In this document: piece after piece, positions 58,028 through 64,000 of the stretch
How the letters are laid out: each line of letters starts with the position of its first letter
Position numbering within the stretch: position 1 is the first letter of the stretch
DNA from: Didemnitutus sp947085165
Lineage (GTDB): Bacteria > Verrucomicrobiota > Verrucomicrobiia > Opitutales > Opitutaceae
Direction: 5' to 3'
Assembly (NCBI GenBank): GCA_947085165.1
Contig: CAMTVI010000002.1
Span: 171,992 to 235,991, forward strand
DNA length: 64,000 nt
Program-made: the position numbers and the translations under genes
Notes under the pieces: generated by a model
Databases searched by the model: none
Told to the model about the DNA's origin: nothing
The model's input: only the letters and a program-made list of their open reading frames with translations

Positions 58028-60705
58028 CCGGTATTTTTCAACCCAGCGGCGATACCGTTGACCGTGAGTTCAACGACGCGTTGCGCATCGTCCCGCTCTT
58101 TCGCGGTCAATTTCCCACTGCGGAGACGGCGGAGCATTTCTACCTGCAAGTAGTTCAGCGGATCGATGTAGGGATTGCGCAGACGAATCGAGTTCGCGAG
58201 CACGGGTTCGGCACCGAGCAATTCTTTTTGACCCGACACGGCGAGGACGAAGCGTTGTGTGCGCGCGAACTCGGCGCGGACGATCTCGAAAATTCGCTTC
58301 CGCCGCCGCGTGTTGGCGTCGAGGCCTGCGTAGATTTCCGCGACGCTCAAGTCCGCCTTGCGCAGCGTCAATTGCGCGTTGTCCACCAAAAGTTGGAACG
58401 GTCGCCATTTCCGATACATCGCCTGGAGCCGCGCCAGTCCGGCGCTTTTGCTCGCCGCCATTTCCAACGCGGAGCCGAGGCCATACCAACCGGGCAGATT
58501 AAAACGACTCTGCATCCACGAGAACACCCACGGGATCGCGCGCAAATCATCGAGCGTGCGCGGCCCTTCCTTACGATACGTCGGACGCGAGCCAAGTTTG
58601 AGCGTGCCGATCTCATCGATCGGCGTCGCTACCTGCCAGAACGCGAGAAAATCGTCGTCGCGAACCAAAGTCCGGTAGGCGTCGGTGCTGTGCGCACTCA
58701 TCGCTTCCATCGTTGCAATCCACGCACGCGGAATCGGCGCTTCATCCCGTTGCGCGAGATGGCTGCCGAGTAGCACGCCATAGGTCATTTGTTCGAGCAC
58801 GCGATGCGCGATATCGACATCATGATAGCGTGTGGAAAGCACTTCGCCTTGTTCGGTAATGCGAATGCCGCCGCCATAAAGTCCGATCGGCTGTGCGAGC
58901 ACGGCCTTCGCCGCGGGACCGCCGCCGCGAGCGATGCTGCCGCCGCGTCCGTGGAATAACGTCACGCGGACCTTGTGCTTCTTGCACACCGCCACAATCG
59001 CTGCCTGGGCCTGATTCAGACCCCAATTCGCCGCGAGGTAACCGCAGTCCTTGTTGCTGTCGGAGTAGCCGAGCATCACGTGCTGACTGTCCTCGTCGCG
59101 TTTCAACCACCGACGATAAGTTTTGTTCGCGAACAACTCATCCAAGATGCGCGGTGCCGCCTGCAAGTCGGCCAGCGTTTCGAAAAGCGGCGCGACCGGC
59201 AGTTTCGTGCCGACGATACTTTGCAGTAGCACGACTTCCATCACGTCGGAAACTTCCGCCGCCATGCTGATGATGTAGATGCCCAGCGCTTCGCTCGGTG
59301 CCGCTTTAACCGCGCGCAACGCATCCATCGCCGCCTGCGCTTCCAGTGTTAGGTCGGTCGCAAATTTAGTGCCACTGCGCAACGCCCGTGCGATGACGCG
59401 ACATTTCTCCGCTTCCGGTAAATGCGGATACTCCGGCAGCGCGAGCAGGCACGCAACGGCGCGCGCGTGCACACCGGAATGTTGCCGCAAATCGAGTTTC
59501 CCCGTGTGCAGACCGAACGTCGCGATGTTGGACTCGACGTCGCGCAACGTTCCTTCGGCGAGCACTTCGGCGCGACTGCCGGCCAACGCACGCTCAATCA
59601 CCGCGCATGCCTGCGACATCTCCTGCACCGTCAGCGGTTTCACTTGGTCAGCGATTCGCGCCCGCAACACGAAAACCAGTTGCCGATAATGTTCAAAGCG
59701 ATGCCGCGCTTTGATTTCCGGCCACGCCGCCGTGTCCGCGCCGAGCTTTTCGGCGAGACGCGCGACGCCCGGGTGGACTGGTTCGCGCAAATCCGAGACC
59801 GTCAATGACCACGCGAGCCGTTGCAATCCGCGCTCCATCGCCGCGACCGCATGTTGGCGCAACAGCAGCAACACGTCGGTCGTAACTTCGGCCGTGACGT
59901 AGGGATTGCCGTCGCGATCGCCGCCGATCCACGAGCCGAACCGCAACCAACCGCGCGGCGCGTTCACCTTGGGATAGTGCACTTGCAATGCGGCCACGAG
60001 ATCTCGCTGCAGTTGCGGCAACACGGTGTAGAGTGTGCGCTGAAAATACCACAAACCAGTCCGCGCTTCGTCCATCACGGTTGGCGCAGTAGGGCGACCG
60101 CGATCGGTCAACCACAGCGAAACAATTTCGCGCTCAATCTCGGGGCTCGCGGCGAGTTGCTTGACCGAACTTCCGCGCAGAATTTCAGCGAGTGACGACA
60201 GCTTGGTGAGCAACGTGCGGCGTTTCGCTTCCGTCGGATGTGCGGTGAAAACCAATTCAATCGCGAGTTGATCAAGCAGCACCTGCACTTCGCTCGGTTT
60301 CACGCCGCGACGCTTCAACTCCGCCACCGCCGCTAAAATCGATTCCTTGCGCTTCGCTGGTTCGCCGCGGCGGGCGCGCAACAAGCGAATGCGGAAATTT
60401 TCCTCCGCCAAATTGACCAGCTCGAAAAACATCGTGAACGCCATCGCTTGGTTCAGCGCCTGCGCCGGCGTGAGTCGCTTCACCACGGCGGCAAGCGTTC
60501 GGCCGGCGCGCTTGTCTCCTGCCCGACTCGCCTTGGCCAACACGCGCAGACGCTCCACCGTGCGAAAAGTCGACGCACCTTCCAGCCTCTCGATAATGCT
60601 ACCGAGACGCGCGCCCAGTGTGCGGACACTGGCGCGCAGTTCGGGCAACTCTTCAATGGCACTGCCGGTCAAACGGTGACGAGAGGTGGAACGAGAAGCG
60701 GTCAT
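58024..60705 (-). CDS. ppc: Phosphoenolpyruvate carboxylase
   Basis: An 893-residue PEP carboxylase, the biotin-free enzyme making oxaloacetate from PEP and bicarbonate to refill the TCA cycle. FTAHPTEAKRRT holds the catalytic His (residue 156). GSWIGGDRDGNPYVT, LGYSDSNKDCGYLAANW and FHGRGGSIARGGGP are the other conserved active-site blocks, and the C-terminus ends with the expected GxxxGLKNTG-type Asn-Thr-Gly. The start at ATG 60705 removes 16 unlikely residues. Length is normal. It converges on the GH2 gene with a shared TTAA, so both stops overlap, and is downstream of hrpB in the same direction. Confidence 0.95.
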   Translation of the reverse strand: MTASRSTSRHRLTGSAIEELPELRASVRTLGARLGSIIERLEGASTFRTVERLRVLAKASRAGDKRAGRTLAAVVKRLTPAQALNQAMAFTMFFELVNLAEENFRIRLLRARRGEPAKRKESILAAVAELKRRGVKPSEVQVLLDQLAIELVFTAHPTEAKRRTLLTKLSSLAEILRGSSVKQLAASPEIEREIVSLWLTDRGRPTAPTVMDEARTGLWYFQRTLYTVLPQLQRDLVAALQVHYPKVNAPRGWLRFGSWIGGDRDGNPYVTAEVTTDVLLLLRQHAVAAMERGLQRLAWSLTVSDLREPVHPGVARLAEKLGADTAAWPEIKARHRFEHYRQLVFVLRARIADQVKPLTVQEMSQACAVIERALAGSRAEVLAEGTLRDVESNIATFGLHTGKLDLRQHSGVHARAVACLLALPEYPHLPEAEKCRVIARALRSGTKFATDLTLEAQAAMDALRAVKAAPSEALGIYIISMAAEVSDVMEVVLLQSIVGTKLPVAPLFETLADLQAAPRILDELFANKTYRRWLKRDEDSQHVMLGYSDSNKDCGYLAANWGLNQAQAAIVAVCKKHKVRVTLFHGRGGSIARGGGPAAKAVLAQPIGLYGGGIRITEQGEVLSTRYHDVDIAHRVLEQMTYGVLLGSHLAQRDEAPIPRAWIATMEAMSAHSTDAYRTLVRDDDFLAFWQVATPIDEIGTLKLGSRPTYRKEGPRTLDDLRAIPWVFSWMQSRFNLPGWYGLGSALEMAASKSAGLARLQAMYRKWRPFQLLVDNAQLTLRKADLSVAEIYAGLDANTRRRKRIFEIVRAEFARTQRFVLAVSGQKELLGAEPVLANSIRLRNPYIDPLNYLQVEMLRRLRSGKLTAKERDDAQRVVELTVNGIAAGLKNTG

Positions 60706-60772
60706 GGAAGTAGGCACTGCTATGAGCGTGCGGCGCGGTATGCCGCGACTCAATGCGTTTCGTCGTCATAGC

Positions 60773-63319
60773 TCAGCGCCACTCGTGGCGCGGGTAGCGA
60801 CGCGAGAGTTCCGCTTTTACCTTCGGATACATCTCCCGCCAAAAATTGCTCAAATCATCGGTGACTTGAATCGGCCGCTGGTTCGGCGCAAGCACTTCGA
60901 TTTTCACGGGCACACGGCCGCGGCCGAGCGTGAATTTTGCGTCGATGCCGTAAAGTTCTTGGATGCGCGCGCTGAGCACCGGCGGGCCGTCATCGCTGTA
61001 ACGAAGCCGTGCTTTACGCCCGTTCGCCATCACCAAGCGTTCCGGCAGGTAGTCGTCGATCACCGCGAGTTGTTCCGCGAGTAGCCAATCGCGCAATGCC
61101 GGCATGACGGGTTTGTCCTTCAATTCGCGCGCGCCGAGCGAGCCGTAACAGATCTGTTCGATCAGCGTGAGTCGGTCCGCGGCGGTGATCGGCGGCACTT
61201 CCAACTCCGGCCACCACTTCGCCAAACAGTTCACGCGCACAATCCATTGCTCGACGGTTTCGTTCCACTCCGTGAGCGCGATGCGCCCAGCAACCACTTC
61301 CTGCGCGAGTAGTGCCGCCGCTTGGCCGGGTTCTGGTTGCTCCGCGGTTTGCTTGGATTCGAGCACGAGATCACGGAAGCGCCGTTCACGGCGCGCGAGC
61401 ACGCGGCGTTGCGTCGTGTCGTAGAGCACACCGTTTTCCTCGCGACAGTCTTCCGGAAACAACTCCACCAACCACGATTCTTCGATCGCGGTGCAGAGGT
61501 TGAGCAACGTGTTCACTTCGCCACGACTTTCGATTTCGGTAATTTCCGCCGCGACAAAGAGCGGCGCGGTTTGGGTCGCACTTTCGCGGGCCAGCACGCC
61601 GCGACGCCCATGCACCAACTCGCAACGCAACGTGCCTTGATCGAGCCGTCGTGCGAGTTGATCGCTGAAACCGAGCAGCACACATTTGCGCAACGCCACT
61701 CCATCCACGCTCTGTTCGGAAACATCGAGTTTCTCGCCTGCGGCGATCTTGAGGAATTGCGCGAAGAGCGGCCCAACCTGCCGCACGGCCTGCGCGTGAA
61801 TTCCGAGTTGGCGGCACGCATCGAGATTGTAGCGAGCTTGGTCGGCGTAACGCCACGCGCGCATGAGTTGGAAAAAATCCGACTCTGTCTCGGAGCCGAG
61901 CGCATCGTCACGCGCCTCCTGCGTGCGCTTGTCGACGTTGCGCAGGAGAAAATTGCGCCCTTGCGTCAGCGCCGCCATCAAGGCCACGGCGCGCACGCAA
62001 CCGTAGTCCTGCGCTGCGAGAAACATGCGGGCGTAGCGCGGATGCATCGGAAAGCGCAGCATCTTGCGGCCCACATCGGTGATGCGACGCCGCGCCCCGT
62101 GCAACGCACCCAAATCGACGAGTAACAACTCGGCGCGTTCGAGCGCCTTGGCTTCGGGGCGCTCCAACCACGGAAACTCCTGCACGTCGTCGATCCCGGC
62201 CGCCTTAAGCGTGAGCACGACCTCGGCGAGATCGAGGCGCTTCACTTCGGGCAACTCCTGGAGCGGGCGTTGCGCGTGTTCGCGCTCAGTCCAGAGTCGC
62301 ACACACACACCGGGAGCGGTGCGCCCAGCGCGACCTGCGCGTTGATCGGCGGAAGCGACGGAAATCTTTTCGATGAGCAGCGTGTTGATTCCGCGATGCG
62401 GATCGTAGCGCGCCATGCGCGCTAGGCCGCCGTCGATGACTGCGGTGACGCCATCAATCGTCAGCGACGTTTCGGCAACGTTGGTGGAGACGATGATTTT
62501 GCGTGTCACACCGCGTGCGACAGCCTGGTCCTGTTGCTCAGTGGGCAATTCGCCATGCAACGGCAGGCACGTGAACTCACGGAGCGCGCGCGAATTTTCC
62601 AGTTCCTGCACCGTGCGATTAATTTCGTAGGCACCGGGCATGAAAACGAGTAAATCACCCGTGGTGTTGACCGCCACGCGCTCGCATTCGCGAGCTGCCA
62701 CCGACCATACGGGGTCTAGTTCGAAATTTACTGCTTTGGCCAAGTATTCCGTTCGCACCGGAAAAGTGCGGCCGCCCGACGTGAGCACGGCGCAGGGCGC
62801 GAGGTAACTTTGGAGCAACGCCGCGTCGAGCGTCGCGGACATGACGATCAGTTTAAGGTCGGGCCTAGTGGTTTGCTGGATTTGCAGTGCGCGCGCGAGT
62901 GAGATGTCGCCGTAAAGATGTCGTTCGTGAAATTCGTCGAAAACGATGGCGCTGATGCCGCGCAAATTGGAGTCGAACGACATTTGACGCAGTAGAATGC
63001 CTTCGGTGACGAAACGGATGCGGGTCGCTTTCGAGACCTGGGAGTCGAGCCGGATTTGGTAACCGACAATGTCGCCGAGGCGTGTGCCGACTTCTTCCGC
63101 AACGCGTTTGGCGAGCATGCGGGCGGCGAGTCGCCGCGGTTGCAAGACGACGACCTCGCCGCGCTCACCAAGAATACCATGAGCGAGCAGCATCTGCGGC
63201 ACCTGCGTCGATTTCCCCGAACCGGTCGGTGCCTGCACGATCAATCGGCCCGTTTCGCGAAGCGAGTCGAGGAGCGGCGTTTCCAGGTCGTAAATCGGTA
63301 ATTCGCGCGGGACAGACAT
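60773..63319 (-). CDS. hrpB: ATP-dependent helicase HrpB
   Basis: An 848-residue DEAH/RHA-type helicase of the HrpB family. Motif I APTGSGKS is at 30-37, followed by PRRLAARMLAKRVAEE (Ia), DEFH (VFDEFHERHLYGD), SAT (VMSATLD), VSTNVAETSLTIDGV and QRAGRAGRTAPG (VI). The C-terminal HrpB domain ends FWREMYPKVKAELSRRYPRH, then EW, which is the family signature. The start at ATG 63319 gives the normal N-terminus; the open frame runs 60 codons further up with no match. Its role in bacteria is unclear; RNA helicase activity is expected. Confidence 0.93.
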   Translation of the reverse strand: MSVPRELPIYDLETPLLDSLRETGRLIVQAPTGSGKSTQVPQMLLAHGILGERGEVVVLQPRRLAARMLAKRVAEEVGTRLGDIVGYQIRLDSQVSKATRIRFVTEGILLRQMSFDSNLRGISAIVFDEFHERHLYGDISLARALQIQQTTRPDLKLIVMSATLDAALLQSYLAPCAVLTSGGRTFPVRTEYLAKAVNFELDPVWSVAARECERVAVNTTGDLLVFMPGAYEINRTVQELENSRALREFTCLPLHGELPTEQQDQAVARGVTRKIIVSTNVAETSLTIDGVTAVIDGGLARMARYDPHRGINTLLIEKISVASADQRAGRAGRTAPGVCVRLWTEREHAQRPLQELPEVKRLDLAEVVLTLKAAGIDDVQEFPWLERPEAKALERAELLLVDLGALHGARRRITDVGRKMLRFPMHPRYARMFLAAQDYGCVRAVALMAALTQGRNFLLRNVDKRTQEARDDALGSETESDFFQLMRAWRYADQARYNLDACRQLGIHAQAVRQVGPLFAQFLKIAAGEKLDVSEQSVDGVALRKCVLLGFSDQLARRLDQGTLRCELVHGRRGVLARESATQTAPLFVAAEITEIESRGEVNTLLNLCTAIEESWLVELFPEDCREENGVLYDTTQRRVLARRERRFRDLVLESKQTAEQPEPGQAAALLAQEVVAGRIALTEWNETVEQWIVRVNCLAKWWPELEVPPITAADRLTLIEQICYGSLGARELKDKPVMPALRDWLLAEQLAVIDDYLPERLVMANGRKARLRYSDDGPPVLSARIQELYGIDAKFTLGRGRVPVKIEVLAPNQRPIQVTDDLSNFWREMYPKVKAELSRRYPRHEWR

Positions 63320-63638
63320 GTCGGCAAGCTGGTAAAGGAGGCAGCACCGGTCGGATTTGACCAGTCGCGAATCAAGAGCGACGAAGCGAGGAAGCCGGCG
63401 CACTCTTCCCCTTTGTGAACGACTCGTGAATAACCCGTGCGCAAGAGTTGCGCACAAGTTTTTCACCATCGCGAACGGTGAGGCGAATGGCAGTAACAAC
63501 CGTTAGACTTTCAGGGGCGTCGCAGTGATGGTGAGCGTGTTCCTTGATAGAACAGTCGAGAGCACGACGGCATGAAAAACCCGTCGAAGGCGCGACTGGG
63601 ATAATCCCGGGCAACCGGGGAATGGGCAGCCGCAACTG
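63320..63638. other. Intergenic region upstream of hrpB
   Basis: No credible gene. It contains the promoter and leader of hrpB on the minus strand. A compact hairpin with a GCAA tetraloop, CCCGG-GCAA-CCGGG, is at 63606-63619, and AACTGGTG at 63634-63641 pairs perfectly with CACCAGTT at 63684-63691. The hairpins may already belong to the structured RNA that follows. Confidence 0.5.
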
Positions 63639-64000
63639 GTGCGACTCTCCCCCACCATTCCAATTGGGATGGCAGGCATATATCACCAGTTCCTCTGGAC
63701 GGCGTCGCAGCCGATCCAGTTATGCGACAATGGAACTGAGCGGCGAGGCGCGAACTTAGAAACCGCGCACCGAGCCGAGTTAGATCCAAGGCCAGTTTCG
63801 GGCCTTGCATTGAGGCAGTTACCCAGAGGGTTATGGCTGCTACTGCTAAACCAGGACGTAGTGATTTGTTCCGGAGAGTTGCACTCTCCAAAAGATCCGG
63901 CTGATGCAAACGGCTGGGAGCGAAGGAATGAATCGCCGCGTGGAGTGGCGCGGGATGGCAACAACCCGCCAGCCTTCCAAGATTGGGGCGACCCCGCCAA
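63639..64000 (+). ncRNA. Probable group II intron, 5' part (domain I), runs off window
   Basis: From GTGCGAC at 63639 to the window end there is no credible reading frame but dense secondary structure. There is a 7-bp stem CCATTCC/GGGATGG, a stem CAAGGCC/GGGCCTTG around 63790-63812, GGAGAG/CTCTCC around 63874-63890 and GGCG-CGGG/CCCG-CC near 63950-63975. GTGCGAC fits the GTGYG start of group II introns. The block GGCGAGGCGCGAACTTAGAA near 63740 and GAGCGAAGGAATGAATCGCC near 63920 look like bacterial group II intron domain I sequences I remember. Domain V and the reverse transcriptase gene would be beyond the window. Another large structured RNA is the alternative. Confidence 0.45.

Noticed and set aside
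63372..64000. Short minus-strand open frames near the right edge (about 100-130 codons)
   Set aside because: They cover a region dominated by stem-loops and show no protein-like motif; a structured RNA explains the region better.

Overview
The window reads as chromosomal DNA of a Gram-negative, GC-rich member of the Verrucomicrobiota, most likely Opitutaceae-like. The main support is a run of prepilin-type genes matching the Verru_Chthon cassette (proteins A, B, C and D), a gene set described in Verrucomicrobia. Codon use, two Rho factors, PEP carboxylase, HrpB and many Sec-secreted hypothetical proteins fit this. No phage, plasmid or rRNA genes are visible.

Layout. 1-4.7 kb: start of a metal P-type ATPase running off the left edge, a divergent DinG-type helicase, a PP2C phosphatase, a small TPR protein and a sugar nucleotidyltransferase, with three REP-like hairpins between convergent genes. 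4.7-5.5 kb: a compact locus made of three 80-bp tandem repeats built from the 5' half of a tRNA, an intact tRNA-Met(CAT), a GIY-YIG nuclease ORF starting 12 nt after the tRNA CCA, and a second copy of the tRNA 3' end. 5.7-14.9 kb: an apparent operon that starts with acetyl-CoA synthetase and continues, by stop/start overlaps, into six prepilin-like genes and one secreted protein. 15-21.7 kb: short Rho, an unknown toroid-like protein, a conserved unknown, a YhaM-type nuclease and an SLC13 permease. 21.8-30.3 kb: coaE, a second Rho with a long disordered N-terminus, two PilB-type ATPases, PilT and PilC. 30.3-32.8 kb: an HD hydrolase and YifB/ComM.

33.1-45.5 kb is the most unusual region. It is a tightly packed five-gene operon of secreted proteins. 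It holds a protein with calcium-type repeats, a beta-rich protein, a phage-tail-collar protein carrying a signal peptide and a decapeptide repeat rod, a 2604-residue giant, and a small membrane-anchored protein. The last part of the giant resembles, from memory only, the C-terminal helical and TcB-binding region of insecticidal Tc toxin A subunits.

45.6-64 kb: TrhO; an RNA-related operon (CvfB-like, S4, DEAD-box); a four-gene envelope-lipid operon (LtaS-like phosphoglycerol transferase, beta-barrel, PAP2 phosphatase, diacylglycerol kinase); a GH88-GH2 sugar-degrading pair; PEP carboxylase; HrpB; and, at the right edge, a structured non-coding stretch that looks like the 5' part of a group II intron.

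Assignments come from reading translations and motifs by eye. No alignment or database search was run. Where the longest open frame starts at an unlikely codon, the start was moved to one supported by family length, ribosome-binding site or stop/start overlap, and this is stated in the entry.
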